Assembly (NCBI RefSeq): GCF_014805625.2
Contig: NW_023998498.1
Coordinates: forward strand, 1,270,868-1,334,867
From: Glossina fuscipes
Taxonomy: Eukaryota > Arthropoda > Insecta > Diptera > Glossinidae
DNA length: 64,000 nt
Direction of reading: 5' to 3'
Shown here: positions 40,300 through 51,699 of the stretch, piece by piece
How positions within the stretch are numbered: position 1 is the stretch's first letter
Layout of the letters: each line of letters opens with the position of its first letter
Notes under the pieces: model-generated
The model's input: the letters and a program-made list of their open reading frames with translations, nothing else
What the model was told of the DNA's origin: nothing
Database searches by the model: none
Program-made: the position numbers and the translations under genes

Positions 40300-40962
40300 A
40301 GAACGTTTTCGGATTAAAATTATAAAATTGCATTTGAAAGATGGGAAAATTGAACCGATATTAATAGAAATAAAGACTAGTCAAAATTGCCCAAAAACTC
40401 GGGAAGAAAAATGTTTCGTAGTGGATTTGGTTTGGTGGCGCTTGGAGTAAACCAAAAAACAGGTTATCGTTGGAACATCTAAAATATTAATATAGTATTA
40501 AAAAAAAAAAAATACAACGGTATCCGAGAGTAATCGTTAAGAAGTATAGCGGAAATTTTAATATGGGGTGATCAACACGACAGTTCGGTTTTCGAGTAAA
40601 CAACGTTTTATAACTATGTATTAATTATTTTCCTTTTTCCATCTTTTTCTTAGAGAAAAATATGGTATCATACTTTTTGCATATAATGCGTTTGCGGTTC
40701 TTCTTATTTAAGTTTTGTCAAGCGATTATACAAATATCAATAAGACATTTGATCATTCGTGTGTACGAAGATAATATGTAGACTCAGCCGCTCAATAAAG
40801 AAACACGGCTGATTATGCGCATAGTCGACCATCACAGCAAAAACACAAGTGCCTCAAAAAGATCATTGCATCATTTGCCTAACGCGATCGAATTGAAACA
40901 GTTACTTTATGACCTGTATGAGTTTTTTCATGTGACGAATGCTTTTCGTTAAATAAAGAACT
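40300..40962. other. Noncoding stretch after the Gapdh pseudogene
   Basis: It holds an A-run at about 40501-40512 but no further Gapdh homology or other gene. The A-run is about 200 bp beyond the last Gapdh match, so it is not clearly the poly-A tail of the processed copy. Confidence 0.4.
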
Positions 40963-41043
40963 AACCTATTTTCATAGGGGGGAAGAGAGGCAATCGGATC
41001 CCAACCGAAAGGGCAAACAGCAAGAATTGCTTTTGAACAGATT
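40963..41043 (-). mobile_element. Short fragment of the 33590-36545 LINE
   Basis: Matches 33813-33902 nearly base for base, including AGGGGGGAAGAGAGGCAATC and GGCAAACAGCAAGAATTGCT, in the same orientation. A 9-10 bp gap lies after CCAACC. It covers the end of the RT region only, with neither element end, so it is an internal scrap or was moved by later rearrangement. Confidence 0.88.
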
Positions 41044-41886
41044 AAGATGTTACTTATCTAGACCACTGTCCTGGTTTACATAAAAAAACCATGTGTTGAA
41101 AATAGACAGGGAACAGAGTTGCTTTCAATAAATGGCAACGCGTTGCTATGAACAAAAAGAATGAGAAATCACATGTTCACAGTATTCTGTTAGACTATGT
41201 TAAACTATGTTAAAGGTATCAAATTAACTTTTGTTATATATAAAAATCGAGTTTGGAAGTGTGTAATAAATATTAAAATCTAATTAAAATGTAGCCCTTA
41301 AAGCCTTTGGAAAGAACAGCTGTAAAAAGCCTTAGCGATCAGTCACTAGTCCACCATTTACACATGTTAATAAAAAAGCGCATAAATCAGCTAATAACGG
41401 ATATTGGAGGGATAAAAGACGAGATCGTACAGAATTTTTAAATAACCAACGCAAAGATTTATTAAAGTAAAATATCGTATACAACATATATTATATTATT
41501 AAAAGGTAATCTTTATAAATTATTAAAATTAATCCAAGGATATTTATCTCCTTAAGATCTTCAATGTTACACATTTTTTTCAAGCTATATGAATTAAACA
41601 AATAATAATAATATATAAATAACAATAATTCGTAGAGTAAAACTTAATAAATAAATCTTTAAATTATTGTTTTGAATTAATTGATTTACTTGAGATAAAC
41701 CTACTAATAATTATTATATAAATTTTGACCTCCTAAAAACTCAGACCATTCTTGGTCAAATGATTTTAGAACCATCCTTATCTAATAATCCTATAAGTAC
41801 AAATATAAGATATAAATCATATCCCCCTAAAAAAAAAGAAATTTTAATATTCAAGCAGTTCTTAATAATAGGGCTACATCTGTTAA
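41044..41886. other. Very AT-rich noncoding stretch
   Basis: No gene seen. 41480-41880 is especially AT-rich, with long A/T strings and no motif. Confidence 0.45.
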
Positions 41887-42126
41887 ATGAGAAGAAATAA
41901 CAAAGCAGCAGATATGCAAATACAGAGGTGTGAAATCAGAAAACGTGACATCGAACTAAATATCTTATGCGGAATGCACTCAAAGCCTAAAATGTTACCC
42001 TGTTCAAAATATGGAGTTCATTTTCCAACAAATTACTTCTATCATCGGCTTACGGCACGCTATTGTAAAAGTGCGATTCAATCCACTTTCTATAAGGACA
42101 GCCCTTGCACCAAGCCAAGTCACTGA
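41887..42126 (+). pseudogene. Possible decayed zinc-finger fragment
   Basis: A 79-codon open frame whose central part reads PCSKYGVHFPTNYFYHRLT and then ARYC. The spacing resembles a C2H2-type finger (C-x2-C ... H) with the second Cys changed to Tyr and the final His replaced. I cannot assign it to a gene. It may also be chance. It lies 3.4 kb from the schnurri-like relic, but I see no specific link. Confidence 0.25.
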
Positions 42127-42653
42127 ACAGAAAAATCTCTGACAGACAAGCTTAAATATGCTCAAAATGGGGGTTGAAGTGATAACTCCCCATTGCTTAG
42201 CGTAAAATCTTCGATTTTTTTTACTATGAACCGCTCAATTTTTTTAAACGTCTTTACTGTCACTTTTAGTGCGACATTGCTACTATTCATTTTCGGCTTG
42301 CAGTGCTTTATTTGTTTTATATTTGTTTTCTTTTTTACATTATTGTATATATATGTTAATTTTACTTAGGTGTATTTACATATATAACAGCGCTTGGACT
42401 TTCATTTCACAACTCGTTCTAGTTCAGTAGAAAACCGGTTCATGAGTATGACTGTGAACGGGGTAGAAATCCCATGGCAACCCCGTTGGGTCCGCGGAAT
42501 ACAATTGGGACATTGATCTGCCCCCCCAACATGTAGAATGTTTTAGCCGCTGAATTTATAACCTTGCATCAAATTGTTTAAAGATATAAAAATTCGTAAA
42601 GTATTTAGAGATCTCAGTTACAACCGTGAATAATATATTTTATTTTTTTTCAG

Positions 42654-42780
42654 ACGAAGGAACATATTGTGGAAAAGAACATTTGCAAACACCACCTAAA
42701 TCGCTACTGTTGGCCCAAACCGAAAATTATATAGAGTATTCGCGTAGCGGCAAAGGAATGGAAAAACCAAAAGCTCGTAG
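42654..42780 (+). pseudogene. Exon-like open segment, family unknown
   Basis: A strong polypyrimidine tract and TTTTTTTTCAG at 42643-42653 precede an open segment encoding [20 protein letters not shown] and [20 protein letters not shown]. Its composition is protein-like, unlike the AT-driven frames around it. There is no GT donor where the open segment would be expected to end (42780: CGTAGGATAT). I do not recognise the family. Given the neighbouring gene relics it may be another transplanted exon. Confidence 0.35.
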
Positions 42781-42819
42781 GATATATATGAGGATATTTA
42801 TCTTAGTAATATCTTAGTA

Positions 42820-44865
42820 ATATATAAACTGGGATTATCTGGGAAAAATGAAAATCTCATATTAATCACATGTTAATTCTATATATATATATATATAATA
42901 TATAATCTTTTTTATATAAATGTATAAAAAATATGCATTCATCTCCCCTTGTACGTCTCCTCAATAGTTTTATACAATTTTTATAGGCGTGGCGTTCGAT
43001 TCATGTATTGTGTGACTTTCAAGAATAAGCGCATACAAGTATCAAGAATTTTGCATGTATTGTGTGACTTTCGCGCATATTCGTTCTCAGTAATTTAACA
43101 GGACTTTGTAAAAAAGCCATCGATGCGAGATTAAGCGTATATATTCTCAATAATTTGTAATTTATCATCCACAGGTAGTTTCATAATGCCCGGATCAAAG
43201 TTTATCCTCTTAACGCATTTCATGTAAATGTTTCAATCTGCCAATCGAAATGCAAATAACAGTCATACCTTTTTAACATCAGAATATATAATCAACCCAA
43301 CCATCGTCATCAGCATCTTCGTTACATAACTTTATGTGAGCCCACGCATCATATACACAGAATGTAGCAAGTAAGCAAAAGCCCTCTCCTTACAAAACAT
43401 AACGAACATAAATGAAAAAACCGTCAGTCATTATTTCTCACATCTGTTGCATGCTTTTGCACATCTGTGCACATCTGCCTTTTCTTTGTGCTTTGTTTAT
43501 ATATTTAGACTCATAGAAGACAACATAGAACAGTACCTTGTATATCGACTAATGAAATGGGGTATGTTTGAATACCATCTATATGTCGAAGACACAACTA
43601 CTTTGTAACATTCCAGGGAGATTGGTTAACACAGCTTTTCAGCGTTCAGGACAATAGACTTAATGTCGGCTGCCCAAAGAAATGCTAATTAAATTGCTTG
43701 AAATTCCTAGAGTAATGGCGACTTGATAGAAGAATAATTGTTCTGGGCATAGCTTATATGTGAGGAAATATTACGAAGTAACAATTTAATGTACATTTAG
43801 ATTCAGTAATTTAATTAAGAAGAAGCTAGCAAAAGCTATTTCAAATATTAAAGCTATTTCTGATATCTGCTATCGGTACATGTTCTTTTTTTCATGTTAC
43901 GTTTTGTGCAAAGGGAAAATGTGTCGAGAGTTTCTTCGAAATTCTTGTTTTTTGTGCTAATTTTCTTGAACATTTCTAACGCAGGGAAATGCGCCGAGCC
44001 TTTTGATTAAACGCACCTTAACAGCGATGACTGGATTCTTTACCCATTTAGGTGTAATCGTAGGTATACGTATATATATATATATGTTTATATATATATG
44101 ATATATTGATGATATGTTGATGACAGTCAAAGTGTTCCAAAAATCATATTTTAATTTTGTTTTAATTCAGAAAATTTCATTTTATTCAAACTTTAAGGAA
44201 TCTCCTTCGAAATTCATAAATTATCAGAATTAAAAATATCAACCAAATATGTGAAGGCAAGAATGGTGTTAATCGCCTAATTGGTAAGTGCATTTGCTCC
44301 ATCCAATATATTGCTGAATTTTAGTGAACTTTTATATTATTGCTCGATCGGGGATAGAACGACAGAAGGCCAGCCAACGTGTAATAAGGGCGTATCCTAG
44401 AAGAAATTAAACAAACGTGTAATTAATGGTCGCCTGTGTCAGACTACAGTTTCTTAAATACCTTTTGCATCCATTATATGGATTAGGGCATAATATACTC
44501 ATGCAGGCTCATAGCCTATAACGGGAATATACCTTTCTTCCATAGTGTCCTGAAAGTGAAATATGCAAGTGAAGCAATAATATTCGTCTTCGAGCGAAAT
44601 CGAGTACCCACTATCACTTTGCGTATTAAATCTTCCTTTGAAATCTTTCGAATTATAGAGTTGGAGTTGTAGCAAATGTTCCGCAATTTTCATTAAAAAC
44701 TTACCTTGACTGCAAAGAATCATTCAAAAGCCTCCTTTAAAGTTATCTCTTGGCTAGCACCACCTCTAAAAGGAACCTCATTACAACCTGTATTACAATT
44801 TTCGCAAGGGAACTCTAATGGAGGTCACGCAAGAACTGAATCAATTATCGCAGATTTCGAAAGAT
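42820..44865. other. Noncoding stretch, minor repeats
   Basis: Includes AT-dinucleotide runs near 42880-42905 and 44070-44100, and two copies of CATGTATTGTGTGACTTTC at 43002-43020 and 43054-43072. The minus frame 44499-44723 has protein-like composition but no recognisable family, so it is not called a gene. Confidence 0.4.
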
Positions 44866-45070
44866 ATGAATATTTTTGAAAGGGAGGATTAGTAGAAAAA
44901 GAATATTTGAGTTAAGCAGTCGAAAGTATTGCCAAAAATAAATTGTGAATAATCCTACATTTAAAGAAATATAATTGTAAATAAAAGGACTTTGAAGTGT
45001 ATTTTTCTTGAACGAAATGTGAACGGTCCAGTGATACGGACTGTATCTCACGAAGACGAATTTTATAACA
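44866..45070 (+). mobile_element. LTR fragment of the 50362-54134 gypsy family
   Basis: The plus strand here matches the reverse complement of the LTR at 53801-54134 over about 200 bp, including GTTAAGCAGTCGAAAGTATT, GCCAAAAATAAAT and CCAGTGATACGGACTGTATC. It ends TTTTATAACA at 45070, the U5 end of the LTR. The U3 half is missing. No tRNA primer site follows (ATAATATAAAG instead of AT-TGGTGTCAG). It is therefore a truncated solo or 3' LTR, in the opposite orientation to the 50-54 kb element. Confidence 0.85.
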
Positions 45071-45238
45071 ATAATATAAAGACTTCTGCTTACTTGATTT
45101 TAATGAAATTTTCTTCTACCAATACACGAGATGCGCTTCCTAATAATTTATTGCGAAATTATTTTATTGCTTTTCAAGTTTTAAAAGCCTCTTCTTTGGT
45201 CTGTGTTAGGCACTTCCTTGATGGATTTTTCATTATTC

Positions 45239-45894
45239 TTAGCCTTTAAGTCCACCCACTCGCTTTCCTTTGTACAAGCGTTTAGCTAAAAGGTGCCGTC
45301 CATTTGATTCTCGATCGCGTATTGCTTCGGATGGGACATTATTGTTAACGCGACCTTCAAGGTCTCTAAACAATGTGAAGAGAACGTTCACAGCGGTTAA
45401 ATTCCTGTTATGGATGAAATTGTACGAACTGCTCTGTGGATCATTTTGAAAAACCATGTTTTGGGAAAAGCGTTTTTGAAGTTTTTGTATGCGTTGGTGA
45501 CATATTTTCTTAGTATATACAATCAATTTGTTATTATTATTTGCATTAGGACCATAAAAATGCACTTCGCTGCTTAAATTTTTTTCCCTATTATTTTTGC
45601 CGAAGATTTTTTCGCAGAAGGAGCCGTTTTTGCCGCAACCGTCAAAGACGGATACGCACGTTTCACATTGTATGTTTGGAGAAAAGTTCTACAGCCGCAT
45701 TCGTAGCTAAGGTGAAAATATTCATCAATACCATATGAGTTAACTGAAATGTTATCTCGGACCGTTCCAAAATCGCGCTTTCTTGCCTGACAACAAAAGA
45801 AAGGTTTCCTGTAGCGTTTTGTAACTGACGATGAAAAGCTGGTCTGCTGCGACAACCTCAAGCCCAAAATATCAGATCTGTTCAGAAGAGTCAT
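45239..45894 (-). other. Two adjacent open frames, unidentified
   Basis: On the minus strand, 45894-45574 (106 codons; includes RKPFFCCQARKRDFG and FHLSYECGCRTFLQTYNVKR) is followed directly by 45565-45239 (108 codons; includes NVLFTLFRDLEGRVNNNVP). Their amino-acid composition looks like real protein rather than AT-driven noise, and together they span 650 bp broken by one stop region near 45570. I recognise no family. They lie between an LTR fragment and a mariner fragment, so an unrecognised mobile-element ORF is one possibility and a host-gene relic another. Confidence 0.3.
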
Positions 45895-45939
45895 TTACAC
45901 CGGTACGGAAGCGTACAGTTTTGTCGTGCACATAATGGG

Positions 45940-46215
45940 GCCAGCACGATGTATTGTACAACAACAAGTTAACCGAGTTATTGTTGCAAAAAAGATCGGC
46001 ATGACAACACTCAGCTGTACACTATTGCAGCTCGAATGAGAAGTTCTGCTTCCTCAGACCTATCGAGCACAGCTTGGCTGGCTCGCGATTTCGAAATGCT
46101 GAAGTGTGAAAATGGGTCGATAATTGGATCGCTGCAAAACCAATATCGTTCTTTCGACACGGTACCGTCACGTTGTCAAAGACGTGGGAAAAAGTTGTAG
46201 CAAATGATAGAAAAA
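45940..46215 (+). mobile_element. Mariner fragment of a second subfamily
   Basis: The segment around 46090-46210 encodes KWVDNWIAAKPISFFRHGTV then TLSKTWEKVVANDRKNF, the characteristic C-terminus of mariner transposases (KKW.D.WIASK..FF..GI..LPERWEKVV...G.YF). Just before it, HSLAGSRFRNAEV corresponds to the stretch after the DYHLF motif. HDNTQLYT near 46000 resembles HDNARPHT, the second catalytic Asp, in another frame. Stops, frameshifts and a gap remove the rest. Its C-terminus differs clearly from that of the element at 5287-6460, so it is a different mariner type. No inverted repeats were identified. Confidence 0.68.
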
Positions 46216-46219
46216 ATTT

Positions 46220-48407
46220 TTATTATTATGTATTATACCAATTTTTCTCAATAAATGTCTTTTTCAAATGAAAAACGGACAAAAATACATGCAAGCGCCT
46301 AATATGAGTTAAATACAACTAGCAATTAAAGTGTAGAATGATAGAAAAATTTGTTGTTTATTCATTGCTTTACTCTATGTTAATGAATAAGGGAATAAAG
46401 GAATGTTTCACTTCTCTTACACTGCAAAAATTTTTGGTAGGATGTCCTTTGCTTTCATTAGGTTTTCATTGTATGATTTTTTTGTCATCTCTCTCTCTTA
46501 TTTTGGTGATAATAACATGAAATTGCCTTTTTAGTTCGTCTTTGCTTGTGTGTGTGAAATTAATTCTGAGCTATATCTGGATAGATATCACAATATTTGC
46601 ATTTGATTAAAAAAATCCTATATTAGGACAAAGACTTGTCTCTATTTTTTATTTATTACAGATCCCGTTCCACCAGCTCTGGGCTTAATAAATAATGGAT
46701 AAGTTAAACCATTCATTATTATAATTATTTGTATATGGTATTAATTATATGATAAACCCACATAAAAATAAATGTGCAGTATAAAAATATAAATAAATAA
46801 GAATTTAATAAGTAAGAAAATTATATTCGATTGTGACTGCACGTATATGGCTGTTCCTAAACTTGATCAGGGGGTCTCACTAAAAAGGTTTGCTTCAATT
46901 TTTTGTATTAAAGCTTGTCTGCGACTTGGTAAAACTTGATCAATGGCAAACAAGAAAGAATATATTTCAATTTATGACGTTTAGGACGCTAGTATGTTGT
47001 TTAGATTACAATTTTTCTTATAGGGAACGAATTTGGAAAATTTGAATTTTGAAATGGCCCGGGTGTATCTCAGTGACAATTCGATTCGACATGCGAGCTT
47101 ATCATGGGCTTTTGATCCACAATTTCAAATTTTGAGATTTAGTAAAGAACTCGGCTATTTCTTTTCAGTCCTTACATCGTAATTAATCTCTTTATTTTTC
47201 ATCTTTGATTTACAAATCTCTACCCTTTAAAATAAATTATTATCTAAGAAAAAGATTTCAATTACTCTAATATTTTCAATGCGATCTTCTATTCACATTC
47301 ATAACCTATTCGATAAGGAAATTAAATTCGTATCATATTTTATTTTTTTATTCTTAGTCTGAAAAAGTTAGCTACTGTAAGTCTACTCAGGTCGGCTAAC
47401 TAGGTTTGCTTAAGGCGGAGAAAATCTAAAACACGCAAACGCCCATATGTGTATGCGCTCTTGTGTATTTTCAAGCAAGAAAGCTCTTGTAATCGATCAA
47501 CGGCAACATATATATACAATAGACGATGAGGACGATGAGTTGTGCTGATATTTTATAATTGATCTTTCTTTGAGCGTCTAAAACGCAACGAACTATTCTA
47601 GAACCTTATCATAATAAATGAAAAGCAACTTCAATAATAAAATGCTTTATTCCCTTGAAACGCAGCAAACCGGTTCCTCCATGTCCATAAGTCTATATGT
47701 GAATGAGCACAAATTTCCAAACAGGCCTATATAAAAGAAAAGTAATTTATAAAACGATTTTCAACATGCTAATGTCAGGCAGATTGCGCACAGTATCGCA
47801 ATTGTCGGGAGCTATTTTAAAAACTAAAATCGATTTGCCCATTATACTTTTCCTTCATTTCTTCATTTTTTCATATTTTTCGCTTACGTGCATATCCAAG
47901 TTTTGTTTATCATTGAAGCTGTCAAAAATATCACCACATCCGTATATCACATATTTCGGGATGTTCCTTTACCCACTCCGAATTAAAATTTTCTAGTACA
48001 TCTAAACTAAAATTTGTAAGAAATTGCTTTTAGTCCCCTTCATTCACATATGGCAGTAAAGTTTTATACGTATCCTCACATAAATCTAAAAATTGAAGAC
48101 TCTAGTATACAACCAGAAAAGTATAGTATACAACCAGAAAAGTAAAGCATACGACGAAAAAACATTTCGCTTGCTGCTATTTTGGCAAGAGAATTTTTCC
48201 TTGCTGTAATAACAAAAGGTTATGTAACTTAACATAACAGCTGCGAATAACTACGGTAAACGCAGCAAATGCTTATAATATAATTTTTTAAGGGATTATC
48301 TTACGAAAAACCCTCAACTCGATAAGTGTTTAAGTTTCAATTAAGCCTATAGAAAAGGTGAGCAATAGTGCGTCGCTAAGAGAGAACTAGCGAGCGAAGG
48401 ATCACGT
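46220..48407. other. Noncoding stretch, nothing recognised
   Basis: Open frames at 46338-46520 and 47703-47996 are hydrophobic and AT-driven and carry no motif. A short AACCAGAAAAGTA repeat occurs at about 48110-48145. Confidence 0.4.
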
Positions 48408-48803
48408 TTAAAATTGAAGTCGACGTGCATCTCGCATTAAGTCCTGAGTAGCCCAAATTAGGGTGAACCAGAGTAAATGTATTTCTGGCATTACGCAATT
48501 AAAGTATTGATTAGGGAACAATAGACCCGGACCCAAACGAGACCATTCCAAATGTTCCAAGAGGCAAAAAGGTCGAAATATTGCACACAAAAATTCTAAT
48601 TCCAACAAGAATAACAAACGCCAGTTAAACAGCTGACTTCTTGAATTATTCTCAGTTGTAAACAAATACAGACGCTTACTCTCATATACGACCAAATTCA
48701 TAGTCGTTTTTTCAATGCAAGAGCTGTTAAATGTTGCGGGGAGAATTTTTCTGAGCTTTTGTATAGATTCATCGATATTCCACCAACTTTTGTTTAGATT
48801 CAA
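48408..48803 (-). other. 131-codon open frame, unidentified
   Basis: It starts MNLNKSWWNIDESIQKLRKI and has a Trp-, Leu- and Phe-rich middle (LFNWRLLFLLELEFLCAIF). GC content is higher here than in the flanks, which is why I list it. No domain, signal peptide or splice context convinces me, and the hydrophobic middle could be a single membrane segment. It may be a host relic, a mobile-element remnant or chance. Confidence 0.22.
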
Positions 48804-49060
48804 AGAACAAGTTGTACCTTACGCAAATGGATGAAAAGAAGTTGAATTATATTATTGAAGGATTTTTGTAAGAAATAACTTTCTACAGAATCTTGTTAAC
48901 GTATTATGAAGATTTGGTTACGATTCCCTCTATGTATGGGTTTTATAGCCAGTCGTGTATGCAGTTGGAGTTCGCAGTTAAAAACGTTTACGTATACGGT
49001 AGACTAAAACGAGTTGGGCGTTGTGAAAATCCAAATGAAAATTTTCACACAAACTGCACT

Positions 49061-49126
49061 GCTATACTTTTGTGGTTGTAAGCTATATTTTTGTGGTCGC
49101 CGCAAGCTATACTTTTGTGGTTGCAA
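49061..49126. repeat. Three tandem 21-24 bp units
   Basis: Units at 49061-49081, 49082-49105 and 49106-49126 share GCTATA(C/T)TTTTGTGGT(T/C). The middle one has a 3-bp insertion. No coding meaning seen. Confidence 0.85.
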
Positions 49127-49988
49127 GCTCTACAAAACGTTAAATGAAGTGTGGCAGAGAAGTTTTCAATTAACAATAAACAAATGTTAGTTTTCTGAAA
49201 TTCAGTCAACATTTTAACTGCAACGGGTAGATAACACGTTATTTTTCCATTTTTGTTTTTTTTATTTTGTTTCTTTCCACACATTAATTGAGAGTTTTCT
49301 TCTTAATGATTTTTTTTATTAAATTTTTCTTTTAATCAAAATAAATCTTACTTAAGTACATAATGACAATTATTATCTATAATGTTCTCTAAAATAGTTT
49401 GGACAACAGCTACAGACTGATAAGACATTGGGGAAAAAGTATAGAGAGGTCTTTTTTGCATTTTTATTTTATTCAAAGTAAATTGTGCTTAAACACATAA
49501 GGATATAACTATAGTCTATCTAGTCGGACGTTTTGCAACTGATTTGATAAAATCATTATGTTTTCTTTGTAGAACTTCCGCGACTTCTGATCGAAAAAGC
49601 GGACTAAGTTATCTTGCAGGGACGTGTCGTGCTCGATGCATGTTATCCAGCGTATATAATGCGTATTAATTTGACTTATTAATCGAGCCTCGTTAAATTA
49701 ATCAAGCTTTACCTATTCGCTTACTTGTAAATGAAGTCTGGGTAAATATTGTAGTGTACGAAATAAAGTGTTTACGTTTGTATAGGTGCAGCCAGCCAAA
49801 GGTAAGTATTTGAAGGATTACGTTAATATCAAGCAACAACAGAATACCATATTATAATTAAACAAAAGTTAAGATGAACAAACAACTAAGTACGTAATGT
49901 GGCACACATTGACATTGTAAAATAAGCTCATTCTTGATTATGGGCATCATTTTTTTCTCTTTTACTCTTTTATAATGGAATGAATCTG
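49127..49988. other. Noncoding stretch, nothing recognised
   Basis: AT-rich. No gene, RNA or repeat is supported beyond short homopolymers. Confidence 0.4.
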
Positions 49989-50289
49989 TTATTCAGCATT
50001 TGCTATATTTTTGGAATTTTCATTGTTTTTTGAACCAGTGTTTGATTTGTCTTTATTTGGGTGATGCTCTAGCAGTGCCCGATTATTAGAAGATGAATAC
50101 AAATTATTGTTATTAATCTGCAAATCGCACAGTGAGCGAGTGCACAGTTTCGTAAATTTATATGAAGTATTTGGACATTTTAAAGTTGCAGTATTTTCAT
50201 CGCTCAATTGTTTTGTACGTTTAGCTTTTTAGGATATTTTGTCTACTTTATCTAATTGACTCTCCGGTGATATTAGTTCAGAGCCATAT
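49989..50289 (-). pseudogene. Decaying coding-like segment, unidentified
   Basis: Read on the minus strand from about 50289, the frame gives YALYGSELISPESQLDKVDK, then one stop (TAA near 50229), then KRTKQLSDENTATLKCPNTS and an Asn/Ser-rich end (NNNNLYSSSNNR, SNTGSKNNENSKN) to the stop at 49989. The Asn/Ser-rich tail is typical of disordered fly protein termini. No domain is visible. The segment stops 70 bp from the LTR at 50362, so it may be the gene or gene relic into whose neighbourhood that element inserted. Confidence 0.35.
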
Positions 50290-50361
50290 AACGCGTAACA
50301 ATTTACAATGTGATAAAAAAAAAAGTTTAATAATATTTTGCGTAATGGTTGGTTGCAATAC

Positions 50362-50760
50362 TGTTATGAAATTCGCTTTTCTAAGATACAGTCCGTATGA
50401 CTGGATCGCGGATAGTTCGTTCAAGAGAAATACACTTCAAAGTTCTTTTATTTACAATTATATTTATTTAAATGTAGGATTATTCACAATTTATTTTTGG
50501 CAATACTTTCGACTGCTTAGCTCAAATATTCTTTTTATATTCTTTTGTCTTTCACAAATATCCTATTTATATACATTTTTGCCATCATATTACTGGTACC
50601 TAATTTTATGACTTGATTTTTAATTCGTTAACCTGCTTTTTTTTCGGCTTGCAGCTGCATGACGCGCCTGCGAATATGCACTTTGTTTTTACCTGTCCGT
50701 TTACTTTTCCGCTAATCGCTTTCATCGGTCTGCAGCTGCATGACGTCTCGCGAATGTACA
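50362..50760 (-). repeat. 3' LTR (399 bp)
   Basis: On the plus strand it starts TGTTATGAAATTCG and ends GCGAATGTACA. It is collinear with 53801-54134 except for about 65-75 extra bases that repeat a GCAGCTGCATGACG-containing unit (50653-50666 and 50731-50745). The purine-rich tract AAAGAGAACAGAAACCAAA directly precedes it on the minus strand (50761-50779). Confidence 0.92.
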
Positions 50761-50779
50761 TTTGGTTTCTGTTCTCTTT
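50761..50779 (-). promoter_or_regulatory. Polypurine tract
   Basis: AAAGAGAACAGAAACCAAA on the minus strand, immediately before the 3' LTR. This is the expected site for plus-strand DNA priming in LTR elements. Confidence 0.7.
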
Positions 50780-50944
50780 AAGGAATTTATTATTTTAGAA
50801 AATGGCTTAGCTGGAATCAACTCGATTTAGGATGCCCGCAACACTATCCCCAACTCAATCTTGTTCGTCCCGAACAAGGTCGTTTCGTTATACGGTCAGT
50901 CGGTCCAGGTGTACCACTTTGAATCTAGTTTTGCCTGCGGGAAC

Positions 50945-51600
50945 CTACCGTATTCGGTAGACCACGTCATTTATCCCTGTGATGATTTTGTACAGACCCT
51001 CCCAGTTAGATCGCAGTTTTGGTGACATATCCTTTTTACATAAAGGATTGTGCAATAGCACTAAATCCCCTTCCTTAAATCCGTCAACGTTAGCCTTCAG
51101 ATCGTATCTTGCTTTCATCCTGTCACTTACGATTTGCGTTCTATTTCGAACCTGTCGGTGCATGTTATCTAATATCACTCTCAATCTAGGAACATATTCA
51201 GTCTCGGCCCTTTGGTCATGCTGATTGTCGTCGATCACGTTTTGCAGATGTTCTTCGACCATTCCGTCACATTGAGAATGCAACGAAGTCGTTCTAGTTT
51301 TATTAACGCCAAATATTTGGCTAACCTCTTGAAAGATCGAAGATTCAAAGTTCCCACGTTGGTCTGAATGCAGCTCGATGGGGGTTCCAATCCGCGTAAC
51401 CCAATCATTAACGAATACTTTGGCTAATGTCTTTGCTTCTTGGTTAGCTATGGGGTATATTTCTGACCATTTACTGAAATAATCAATGACTACCAGTACG
51501 TATTATTTCCTACATTGCTGGCTGGAAATGGTTCAGCAATATCCATTGCGATTCTTTCGAACGGTGCACCCACGTCTAAGGCCTTTAATATAGCGTTTAA
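50945..51600 (-). pseudogene. Integrase region of the gypsy element
   Basis: On the minus strand: PFERIAMDIAEPFPAS (first catalytic Asp), LVVIDYFSKWSEIYPIANQE, then IELHSDQRGNFESSIFQEV (second Asp) and SQCDGMVEEHLQ (catalytic Glu). The C-terminal domain follows with FKEGDLVLLHNP and LRSNWEGLYKI. Integrase inserts the cDNA into the host genome. Short deletions (the usual RFNRT after MVE is missing, and a block after AETEYVPR) and at least one frameshift near 51490 make it non-functional. Confidence 0.9.
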
Positions 51601-51699
51601 ATCTTTGTCGGCCATTTGAGCACTGCGCATGTCTTCCTTCGAAAAGCTTCCGTTCGGCTCTACGATAGTCCGGCAGATGACGGCATCTGGACATAGCAT

